A stretch of DNA of 48,252 nucleotides from Bryobacterales bacterium (GTDB lineage Bacteria > Acidobacteriota > Terriglobia > Bryobacterales > Bryobacteraceae): NCBI GenBank assembly GCA_003166865.1, contig PMUP01000067.1, positions 109,114 to 157,365 on the forward strand, in the 5' to 3' direction. Under the pieces are notes generated by a model. That model was not told where the DNA came from. It was given only the letters and a program-made list of their open reading frames with translations, and made no database searches. Shown here in pieces: positions 33,963-41,273 of the stretch; within the stretch, counting starts at the first letter, position 1; every line of letters starts with the position of its first letter. The position numbers and the translations under genes were made by a program.

Positions 33963-35201
33963 ATGAAGAACACTCCCCTGGAAGACATCACAGTGCTGGA
34001 TTTGACCACGGCGCTGGCCGGCCCTTTTGCCACTCTGCTGCTGGCTGGTCTCGGCGCCAAGGTCATCAAGATCGAGAACCCGATCGGCGGAGGCGATACC
34101 TGCCGCTCCAACGCGCCCTACCTGGGCTCCGCGGGAGGGACGCTCGCGCGGCAGCACGCAGACGACATATCCGTATCCGCTCTCAACCGGCTTCGCAACA
34201 AACTGGGCGTGACGCTCAACCTGAAGCACCCCGAAGCGCGCAGCGTGTATGCCGACCTGGTGAAGACCGCCGACGTCATCGTCGAAAACTTCAGCCGAGG
34301 TACGCTCGATCGCCTGGGCGCCGGCTACACTTTTGCTCAGGAGATAAATCCGCGCATCGTCTACTGCTCTATCACGGGCTTCGGAAGCGAAGGCGAACCA
34401 GGCACCGGCAAAGCAATGGACGCCATCATTCAGGCGTTGAGCGGAGTCATGCTGACTTCCGGCGGACCCGCTGATCCCCCCGTGCGCATCGGCGTGCCGT
34501 TCGCGGATCTCAACGCGCCGCTCTTTGGAGTGATCGGTGTGCTGGCGGCAATCCACCAAGCACAACGCACCGGCTTCGGCCAGCACGTGGATGTCTCCAT
34601 GCTCGGCGTTATGACCATGATGGTGGCGGGTGAACCTTTCGATCTGCTGGAGCGCTGCGGCGTCCCGCAACGAACCGGCCTCACCGTGCCGCGCCTCGCT
34701 CCGTTCGGACTGTATCGAACTAAAGACGGCTACGTCTCCATCTGCGCACCCACGGAAGCGTTCGCGCATTCTCTGTTTCGCGCCATCGGCCGGCCGGATC
34801 TGATAACGGATCCGCGCTTCGCCCTGCGCGATGACCGCGTGGTGAATGTGTCTGAAGTGGACGCCATTGTCGAAGCCTTCACCTGTTCTAGAACCAGCGC
34901 GGAGGTGATCGCGGCCCTGGATCAACAGGGCGTCCCGGCCGCCGAAGTACGCGATCCGAAGGATGCCGTGCGCGATCCGCGCGTCGTCTCGCGAGGCGAG
35001 ACGGTGCCATTGGCTCATCCCAAATACGGCGTGGTGGAAGATATTTATGGAATGGGCATGCCGATCAAATTCTCCGGAGCGCAAGCCGGATTCGATCAGC
35101 CTCCGCCCGGCCTGGGAGAGCACAATCACGCGGTGTATTGCGACTTGCTCGGCTATTCCGAGGAGCGTTTCGAAGAGTTGAAGACGAAGCGGGTGATCTG
35201 A
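33963..35201 (+). CDS. Class III (CaiB/BaiF family) CoA-transferase
   Basis: A 412-residue cytoplasmic enzyme that moves CoA between acyl acids. Family signs: EDITVLDLTTALAGPFATLLLAGLGAKVIKIENP, LNRLRNKLGVTLNLKHPEARSV, ADVIVENFSRGTLDRLG, and GKAMDAIIQALSGVM with the probable nucleophile Asp153; the C-terminal domain follows (GLYRTKDGYVSICAPTEAFAHSLFRAIGRPDL). The start ATG at 33963 lies 70 bases after the racemase stop. It is followed three bases later by the dehydratase-like subunit gene, the same order (CoA-transferase, dehydratase subunits) as in known 2-hydroxyacid fermentation clusters such as fldABC; here the substrate is unknown. Confidence 0.93.
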   Translation: MKNTPLEDITVLDLTTALAGPFATLLLAGLGAKVIKIENPIGGGDTCRSNAPYLGSAGGTLARQHADDISVSALNRLRNKLGVTLNLKHPEARSVYADLVKTADVIVENFSRGTLDRLGAGYTFAQEINPRIVYCSITGFGSEGEPGTGKAMDAIIQALSGVMLTSGGPADPPVRIGVPFADLNAPLFGVIGVLAAIHQAQRTGFGQHVDVSMLGVMTMMVAGEPFDLLERCGVPQRTGLTVPRLAPFGLYRTKDGYVSICAPTEAFAHSLFRAIGRPDLITDPRFALRDDRVVNVSEVDAIVEAFTCSRTSAEVIAALDQQGVPAAEVRDPKDAVRDPRVVSRGETVPLAHPKYGVVEDIYGMGMPIKFSGAQAGFDQPPPGLGEHNHAVYCDLLGYSEERFEELKTKRVI

Positions 35202-35204
35202 AGC

Positions 35205-36290
35205 GTGTCGGCAATCGCGACCCTTACGAAGGCCTATATAGAGCGAGCGATCCCGTCGCGAGGCCAGATGCCGGTGGTGGGTGTCACTTCCAATACCGTG
35301 CCTTGGGAGTTGTTGCGAGCGGCCGGATTCGATCCCGTTCTCCTCAGCCCGCGCCGCCGATACACGCCACTCGCCGATCGTTACATGGAGGACGTTTTCA
35401 GCGCGCGCGTGAAAGCGATCTTCGATTTTCTGCTCTCTTCCGAGGCCGCGGCCCTCAGCGCTGTTATCATTCCCAGAACCTCCGAGCAAGAGCACAAACT
35501 CTACCTCTATCTGCGCGAGGTGGTTCGCCAGGGTAATTCACAGAGCCCGCCCGTGCCGATCCTCTACAACCTGCTGCACGCGAGATCGGCTGAGGCCGAA
35601 GCCTACGGACTAGCACGCACTCACGATCTGAAAAGCACATTGGAGCAATTGACTGGCCGGGCTGTCGAACCCGATGCGCTCGCGACAGCCATCGCCGAAG
35701 GAAACGCCGCGCGCCAGGCAATTCGCGGACTATTGCAGCAGCGCGAAGGTCCGGCCCCGAGGCTCTCTGGGACGGAAGCGCTGGCCCTGATCGGTGCCTG
35801 GTATTTTATGGATCGCGTCGAGTACACGACGCTGGCGCAGGAAGCGCTCCTGGAAATCCAAACGCGGGCGCCGATCCAGGGGCCACGGATTCTGATCAAA
35901 GGCTCGCTTCAGGACACGCCTGATTTCTGCGCGGCCATCGAGGCGCACGGCGCGATCGTGGTGGCTGAAGACGATTGGTGGGGCTCGCGCGCCGCCGGCC
36001 TGGACATCGACGCCACGATTGATCCCATGCGGGCCATTTTTGACAAATACTATTTCGATGCTCCCAGTCCCCGAGTATTCTCCGGCGAGATTGCCGATGC
36101 GTGGTTCCATCGCAAAGCGACTGAGGTGGACGGCGTGATCGTCTATCTCCCGGAAGAAGACGACGTCATCGGTTGGGATTATCCGCGCCTGCGCGATTAT
36201 CTGAACGAACGCGCTATTCCGCATCTAATGGTTCGCAAGGAGTCTTCGGCTTCGATCGCCGCATTTATTGAGAGGCTCTCGAATGGCTGA
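35205..36290 (+). CDS. 2-Hydroxyacyl-CoA dehydratase-like subunit lacking cluster cysteines
   Basis: A 361-residue protein of the HgdB/FldC/HadC-like family. Segments such as VVGVTSNTVPWELLRAAGFDPVLL, ADRYMEDVFSARVKAIFDFLLS, ILIKGSLQDTPDFCAAIEAHGAIVVAEDD, and DGVIVYLPEEDDVIGWDYPRLRDYL follow the family fold. Normal members bind a [4Fe-4S] cluster through at least three Cys, but this chain has a single Cys (PDFCAAI); the usual Cys position reads IPRTSEQEH. It starts with GTG at 35205; a second possible start is the ATG in RGQMPVVG, where the fold begins. It overlaps the partner subunit by eight bases. A structural or cluster-free role is likely. Confidence 0.8.
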   Translation: MSAIATLTKAYIERAIPSRGQMPVVGVTSNTVPWELLRAAGFDPVLLSPRRRYTPLADRYMEDVFSARVKAIFDFLLSSEAAALSAVIIPRTSEQEHKLYLYLREVVRQGNSQSPPVPILYNLLHARSAEAEAYGLARTHDLKSTLEQLTGRAVEPDALATAIAEGNAARQAIRGLLQQREGPAPRLSGTEALALIGAWYFMDRVEYTTLAQEALLEIQTRAPIQGPRILIKGSLQDTPDFCAAIEAHGAIVVAEDDWWGSRAAGLDIDATIDPMRAIFDKYYFDAPSPRVFSGEIADAWFHRKATEVDGVIVYLPEEDDVIGWDYPRLRDYLNERAIPHLMVRKESSASIAAFIERLSNG

Positions 36291-37554
36291 AAAGCAATTG
36301 GAATGCACTGTTCGTGCGGCCGCGTATCAGAAGGCGTGGTTCGCCGAACTGCGCGAGGACGTGTTTGAAAAGCAGAAGCCCTACGCCATCGTGCAGGCCG
36401 ATATGCCGCTCGAACTGTTCCACGCCATGGATGTTCCCGTAGTGAGCAATCAGTGGTGGGCCGCAATGGTCTCAGCCAAACGGCTGGCGCCTTACTATCT
36501 GGATAACCTCAACGCCCTGGGCTACCACGACGGATTATGCCGGTATTGCAGCTTGTCACTTGCCTCCACGTTGGCGTCCACGCTGGCCGGAAACCCAACG
36601 CAAGCGGCACCTTGGGGGGGCCTGCCAAAGCCTGCGCTCCTTTCCGCCAGGCTTACTTGCGATTGCATCCAGCGCGTTTTCGAAATCTGGGCGGCCAAAC
36701 TCGGCGCCCCGTTTGTTCCGTTAGATGCTCCGGGCGCATCCGAACTTCCTCCGCGCTGGTGGGAGCTGAGCCGTCACCGCTGGAGCGAACTATTCGAGAG
36801 CCACCGGCTGGATTTCATGGTGGCGCAGTTTCATTCGCTCATCGGGACTCTGGAGCGCATCACGGGAAGTACATTCAACTTCGAGCGCTTGCGCACTCTG
36901 ATGGAAGGCGTCAATCAGCAGGAGCTATATTTCGAAGAAGTGCGCGAAATGATTTGCAAAGCGCCCAAGGCGCCCGTCCGAATGCACGAGCAGGTGAGCA
37001 ACGTGATGGCGGCGCAGTGGCTGCGCGGCAGCGATTGGGCTATTGCGCACGCTCGCGCGTTTCGCGATGAAGTGAAGAAGCGCGTCGATGCGGGTGTCGC
37101 GGCCTGTCCCTCCGAGCGCGTGCGTCTCATGTGGGTGGGCGCCGGCCTGTGGCACGATACCGATTTCTACACCGCCTTCGAAGAACGTTACGGCGCGGTG
37201 TTCGTGTGGTCCATGTACCTTGCGTTCGGGCCGGACGGCTATATTCGCTATGGCTTGGACGACCCTCTGCGGGCGCTGGCCAGCCGCACCGTCAGCTTCA
37301 ACGAACAGCTCCACAATCCGCCCTGGGCCAACGAATGGATTGTCGAACAAGCCAAGGCGCATCGCATCGATGCCGCTCTGGTGCTCGAGCCGCTCGGGAC
37401 GCGGCCGTCGGCCACGGGCAATCTTTTCATCGAACGGGCGCTCGAAGCCGCGGGCGTTCCCGTTCTACCGATTGCCGCCGACATGGTGGATGCGCGCGGC
37501 TGGAACGGCCTGGAAATGCGCCAGAAGGTGGGTCACTTTCTCGAACGCATATAG
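36283..37554 (+). CDS. 2-Hydroxyacyl-CoA dehydratase-like subunit with Fe-S cysteines
   Basis: A 423-residue protein of the same dehydratase family as its neighbour: YAIVQADMPLELFHAMDVPVVSNQWWAAMVSAKRLAPYYLD, LCRYCS with Cys86 and Cys89, LTCDCIQRVFEIW with Cys126 and Cys128, LMWVGAGLWHDTDFY and ATGNLFIERALEAAGVPVL. The Cys pattern suits a [4Fe-4S] cluster. In the family an ATP-dependent activator (HgdC/FldI type) injects an electron for the radical dehydration of (R)-2-hydroxyacyl-CoA; no activator gene lies in this window. The ATG at 36283 lies within the end of the first subunit gene. The 3' end overlaps the MFS transporter gene tail to tail by 22 bases. Confidence 0.88.
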   Translation: MAEKQLECTVRAAAYQKAWFAELREDVFEKQKPYAIVQADMPLELFHAMDVPVVSNQWWAAMVSAKRLAPYYLDNLNALGYHDGLCRYCSLSLASTLASTLAGNPTQAAPWGGLPKPALLSARLTCDCIQRVFEIWAAKLGAPFVPLDAPGASELPPRWWELSRHRWSELFESHRLDFMVAQFHSLIGTLERITGSTFNFERLRTLMEGVNQQELYFEEVREMICKAPKAPVRMHEQVSNVMAAQWLRGSDWAIAHARAFRDEVKKRVDAGVAACPSERVRLMWVGAGLWHDTDFYTAFEERYGAVFVWSMYLAFGPDGYIRYGLDDPLRALASRTVSFNEQLHNPPWANEWIVEQAKAHRIDAALVLEPLGTRPSATGNLFIERALEAAGVPVLPIAADMVDARGWNGLEMRQKVGHFLERI

Positions 37555-38729
37555 TGCCTCAAAAACACAATTTCAATCAACGACAGGATTACTCCGATCG
37601 CAACGAAATACCAGCCGGCCGTGAAACCTCCGGTGCGATCCCGCAACATTCCCAGGACCTGCGGCCCCACGTATCCGAAGAGGCCTCCTCCGAGTCCGAC
37701 CACGCCCATGACAGGACCGATCTCGCTTCTACCGACAACATCCGCGGCCAGCGCGAAGATCTGATTGGTTGCACAAAGGCCGAGCGAGATCACGAGCGCG
37801 GTGGCCACGCGGAAGACCAGCAGGTTCGGAGTCATCATCGCGAAGCATGACGGAACCAGGAGCACAGCCAGACCGATCATCATGTCCCAGCGGTTAAACT
37901 TATCGCACAGATAACCGAACAGAAGATTGGCGAAGATCGCGACAACGTAACTTGCGCTGATCACATAGGCGCTTTCCAGGGGGCTCAGATGGAAGGTCGT
38001 CTTCACCGCCGATGGCACGAAGAACGTTGCGCTGAAGCCGCCCATGTTGATCAGTCCCAACAGAACCATGCTCCACACCACAGGCGTGCGGAATGCACTC
38101 CTGCTTGGGGCCGATGGGGCGTGGCCGTGCAACACAGTCTGTCCTCCGCTGCGCGCCATTGGTTTGTAGCCGAACCAGAACAGGGCTGCGCCTAGCAGTG
38201 CCATGCCGGCGAAACCGATGATCCCGCCGCGCCATCCGTAGGGCTCGGCGATGATGGTGCCAAACGGCGCGCCGATCACCGAGGCAAGCGATGACATCGC
38301 GCCCAGAATGCCCATCGCGGTGCTGCGAAAATCAGGCGGCGCCACCAATGCGATGGACGTCATGACGCAGACAAACGCTACTCGATATCCGATGAGCCAG
38401 ACGGCGCGAGCGCCCAAGGCCCATTCGTACGTGGAGGCTTGGCTGAGCAGCAAGAGCCCCAGCGCAACACCCAACAGTCCACCGGTGAGCGCGGGCTTCT
38501 CTCCCACTCGCTTCGCCAGAAGGCCGGCGGGGACACTCACTGCCATCGCCACCAGACCGTAGAGGCCGGTGAACAGCCCGATCTGCGAATAGCTGATGCC
38601 GAAGTCTTTCTGGATGGCCGGCAGCAGCGGCGAGAACCCCAGGCTCGACATTTGAATCGCCATCATCGCGACAATGATGGCGGTGAACGAAGCTATCCAG
38701 TTCCTGCCTTGATCAGACACAGGCTCCAT
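37533..38729 (-). CDS. MFS transporter
   Basis: A 398-residue 12-helix major facilitator protein. Visible landmarks: GFSPLLPAIQKDFGISYSQIGLFTGLYGLVAMAVSVPAGLLAKRVGEKPAL (the A-like motif between helices 2 and 3), MGILGAMSSLASVIGAPFGTIIAEPYGWRGG, a cytoplasmic loop and a second six-helix half with LLFGYLCDKFNRWDMM. It resembles cyanate/hexuronate-type or organic anion permeases. It converges with the CoA-transferase/dehydratase operon, ending inside its last codons, which fits uptake of the operon substrate but does not prove it. No drug-efflux signature is obvious. Confidence 0.9.
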   Translation of the reverse strand: MEPVSDQGRNWIASFTAIIVAMMAIQMSSLGFSPLLPAIQKDFGISYSQIGLFTGLYGLVAMAVSVPAGLLAKRVGEKPALTGGLLGVALGLLLLSQASTYEWALGARAVWLIGYRVAFVCVMTSIALVAPPDFRSTAMGILGAMSSLASVIGAPFGTIIAEPYGWRGGIIGFAGMALLGAALFWFGYKPMARSGGQTVLHGHAPSAPSRSAFRTPVVWSMVLLGLINMGGFSATFFVPSAVKTTFHLSPLESAYVISASYVVAIFANLLFGYLCDKFNRWDMMIGLAVLLVPSCFAMMTPNLLVFRVATALVISLGLCATNQIFALAADVVGRSEIGPVMGVVGLGGGLFGYVGPQVLGMLRDRTGGFTAGWYFVAIGVILSLIEIVFLRHYMRSRK

Positions 38730-38760
38730 CCTACACTCAAGCGAGTCTGTTCAGGCTGCC

Positions 38761-40710
38761 TTACAAATGGATCTGTGTGCCGATCTCAACTACCTGTTTC
38801 GTCGGCATTCCATAGCGGCTTTCTTCGTGAACCGCGTTGCGATTGAGATAGGAGAAGATCGCTTCGGGTACTCGCTGAAGGCCGCCATTTTTCGCGATGA
38901 TCGTTTCGTGACCGATGTAGTAAGTCGCGTCCTCAAGCTGGAAGGGGATCTGCCCTCCGTCGGCCAGGTTTTGCAGTACCGGGAGGAGGAGGGGGACCTC
39001 CATGTAGCCGAACGAAACGGAGAGTTGATAGAAGCCTTCTCCAAGCACTTCGACCGTGCAGCGCGAGTCCTCTGGCACCACTGGGGTTGTCGCTTCCGTG
39101 ACGGTGAGCAGGACCACTGTTTCGTGCAGTGTACGGCTGCGCTCGACGTGGTGCATCAAGACTGGCGGGACGTGATCGGCGTCGGGCGCCAGGAACACGG
39201 CGCTGCCGGGTACGCGCGAAGACAGGAACCGCTGGATCAGGGGTTTAGCGTTCTCGAAGGTCGAATAACGCCGTGAGTATTGGTCCACCAGCGCGGTGCG
39301 GCCGCGGCTCCAGATCAGCATGCCCGCGATTAACGTAGCGCCGATTAGCATCGGAACATATCCGCCCTCGAAGAACTTGAAGAGGTTGGCGGCCAGGAAC
39401 GGAATGTCGAAACTCAAGAACAGCGCAAGAATCGCCCAGGCTTTCCACGCGCTCCAGCGCCAGGTGTATCGCGCAACGATGAAATACAGAACCGACGTAA
39501 TGGCCATGGTCCCGGTAACGGCGATGCCGTATGCGGCGGCCAGTTTGACCGACTCACGAAACGTCAGCACGAGCAGGATGCATCCGACGGCCAGCAGCCG
39601 GTTGACTTCGGGTATGTAGATCTGGCCCTCGGTGTAAAACGCGGTATGCTTCACGGTGACTCGCGGAAGGTAGCCCAGCAGCATCGCCTGCCGCGTCAGA
39701 GAGAAGGCCCCGGAGATGAGCGCCTGCGAAGCAATTACGGTTGCCGCACTGGACAGCAGGACCAGTAAGTAAGTGGGAAGGCCGGCCGGCACCATCGCGA
39801 AAAACGGATTCGCAACCGCCTTCGGATCGGCGAGGAGAAGCGCGCCCTGCCCGAGATAGCCCAACACCAGGGCAGGTAAAACGAAAGCCGTCCATGCCAG
39901 GCGGATGGGCCGAACTCCGAAGTGTCCCATGTCCGCATACAGGGCCTCACCGCCAGTCACCACCAAGACGACGGAGCCGAGAATCAGGCCGCCGCGGACT
40001 CCATGACGGAGAAAGAACGACAGCCCATGCATTGGCGAGAGCGCTCCGAGAATTTCCGGACGGCGGATGATGTGAAATACCCCGAGACTGGCCAGCGTCC
40101 CAAACCAAAGCACCATGACCGGGCCGAAGAGTTTACCGACGTCGCCGGTGCCGCGCCGTTGAATCGAAAAAAGCGCAACGAGAATGACGCAGGTCAAGGG
40201 TACGACGGCCGGTGAAAGCCGAGGGCTGGCAACCGCGAGCCCCTCCACCGCGCTGAGGACTGAGATGGCCGGTGTGATGACGCCGTCGCCATACAAAAGC
40301 GCAGCGCCGATCACCGCCAGCAGCGCCATTCCCGTTACCCTGCCACTATGCGCCGCCGTCGCGCGAAATCGCTGCGGGACAATGGCCAGCAATGCGAAGA
40401 TCCCGCCCTCGCCGTGGTTGTTGGCGCTCATCACGAAGGTCAGATACTTGACCGTGACCACCATGATCAGCGACCAGAACATCAAGGAAAGAATCCCATA
40501 CAGATCTTCGACTCCCGCCTTCACCCCGCCGGCGGCAGCCATGCACTCTCTGAGCGTATAGAGCGGGCTGGTTCCGATATCGCCGAACACCACGCCGAGC
40601 GCGCCCAGGGCTAGAGCGGCAAAAGTTGCTTCGTGACCGTGGCCGGCAGGGGCAGTCTGGTTGGTCTCGGGCGGCGCGGGTGTTGCGCTCTGGGCGCTAT
40701 GTGAGCTCAT
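38761..40710 (-). CDS. kup: Kup-family potassium transporter
   Basis: A 649-residue potassium/proton symporter of the KUP family. Hallmarks: LGALGVVFGDIGTSPLYTLRE near the N-terminus, SLIMVVTVKYLTFVMSANNHGEGGIFALLA, LLYGDGVITPAISVLSAVEGL, TGGEALYADMGHFG and GQIYIPEVNRLLAVGCILLVL, then the soluble C-terminal domain (HETVVLLTV, VLGEGFYQLSVSFGYMEVPLLLPVLQ). The frame is open to 41199, but the extra residues are low-complexity and the ATG at 40710 gives the normal N-terminus (MSSHSAQSATPAPPETN). Upstream on the same strand is a long leader with a possible ydaO-like aptamer, which in other bacteria lowers Kup expression when c-di-AMP is high. Confidence 0.95.
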   Translation of the reverse strand: MSSHSAQSATPAPPETNQTAPAGHGHEATFAALALGALGVVFGDIGTSPLYTLRECMAAAGGVKAGVEDLYGILSLMFWSLIMVVTVKYLTFVMSANNHGEGGIFALLAIVPQRFRATAAHSGRVTGMALLAVIGAALLYGDGVITPAISVLSAVEGLAVASPRLSPAVVPLTCVILVALFSIQRRGTGDVGKLFGPVMVLWFGTLASLGVFHIIRRPEILGALSPMHGLSFFLRHGVRGGLILGSVVLVVTGGEALYADMGHFGVRPIRLAWTAFVLPALVLGYLGQGALLLADPKAVANPFFAMVPAGLPTYLLVLLSSAATVIASQALISGAFSLTRQAMLLGYLPRVTVKHTAFYTEGQIYIPEVNRLLAVGCILLVLTFRESVKLAAAYGIAVTGTMAITSVLYFIVARYTWRWSAWKAWAILALFLSFDIPFLAANLFKFFEGGYVPMLIGATLIAGMLIWSRGRTALVDQYSRRYSTFENAKPLIQRFLSSRVPGSAVFLAPDADHVPPVLMHHVERSRTLHETVVLLTVTEATTPVVPEDSRCTVEVLGEGFYQLSVSFGYMEVPLLLPVLQNLADGGQIPFQLEDATYYIGHETIIAKNGGLQRVPEAIFSYLNRNAVHEESRYGMPTKQVVEIGTQIHL

Positions 40711-40712
40711 CA

Positions 40713-40835
40713 GTTTCTTAGGGTAGCAAGGGATTCGGAAGCTCGGGCCGGTTCCCCGGCAGATCGCCGCCGGGACTGTGGGGGTGTGCATGGTGTGTGT
40801 GGGCTGCGCTCGAGTTTTGAAAAATTCGGCGAAAC
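40713..40835 (-). promoter_or_regulatory. Possible ydaO-like (c-di-AMP) riboswitch before kup, weak match
   Basis: On the minus strand, just before the Kup start, pieces of the ydaO pattern occur in the right order: UCGCCGAAU, then GAGCGCAGCCCAC, later GCCGGGGAACCGG, then CCGAAUCCCUUGCUACCC (compare CCGAAUCCG...GCUAACC in known members). GUUUC at the 5' end (40835-40831) and GAAAC at the 3' end (40717-40713) could form P1. The strongly conserved GGGGUGAAUC is not clearly present. Known ydaO RNAs often sit before kup or ktr genes. Confidence 0.3.
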
Positions 40836-41273
40836 GAAGCCAAGGGGGCGTGGCGATCGGGTGGCGCAAGTGGGTGTGTTTTGTGTTTGGTCGTGTTTTT
40901 TTTTCGATTTTTTCGCTGGGGAGCGGCACGGATGGGGAGGGTCCGGGCGCGGCACAGGGAGTCGCGCTTTGGTTCGAGAGTAGCACCCGGTTGGCGGCAA
41001 GCGCGGGGCGCGGAGTGGGAAGTTGTTGAATTTCGGAAAGAAGCAGGTAGGCGAGATCCGTGATGGAACACCAATGGAACATCCGCAAAGTGCGGGCGGC
41101 TTCTTCGGGAGGGCGGCTGCGCGTCAACGGCGCGATCCGGGGCGCCGCTTCGCAGTGATTGCGCGTCTCTACTATCCCGCTGCCTTTGACGTTGTCCAAT
41201 CTCGGCGTGACCCGATCTGCCGCAGTTTTTCTATTGTTCCTCGCAATTCAGGTCGATAAGTCGTGTGTAGGAT
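40836..41273. other. Remainder of the long kup/sensor-kinase intergenic region
   Basis: This stretch separates the divergent kup and hybrid kinase genes and holds no convincing gene. On the minus strand it includes an A-rich tract (40888-40920 region: AAAAAATCGAAAAAAAAACACG) followed by pyrimidine/C-rich sequence, unlike the surrounding GC-rich code. No clear promoter pair was found on either strand. Confidence 0.5.

Noticed and set aside
33645-35495. 616-codon open frame on the minus strand
   Set aside because: It is antisense to the racemase, CoA-transferase and dehydratase genes, has no domain and has the His/Arg-rich composition of a shadow frame in GC-rich DNA.
40711-41199. N-terminal extension of the Kup frame
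   Set aside because: The added residues are low-complexity (Pro/Thr/His) and precede the normal Kup start at 40710; the region is better read as an untranslated leader.
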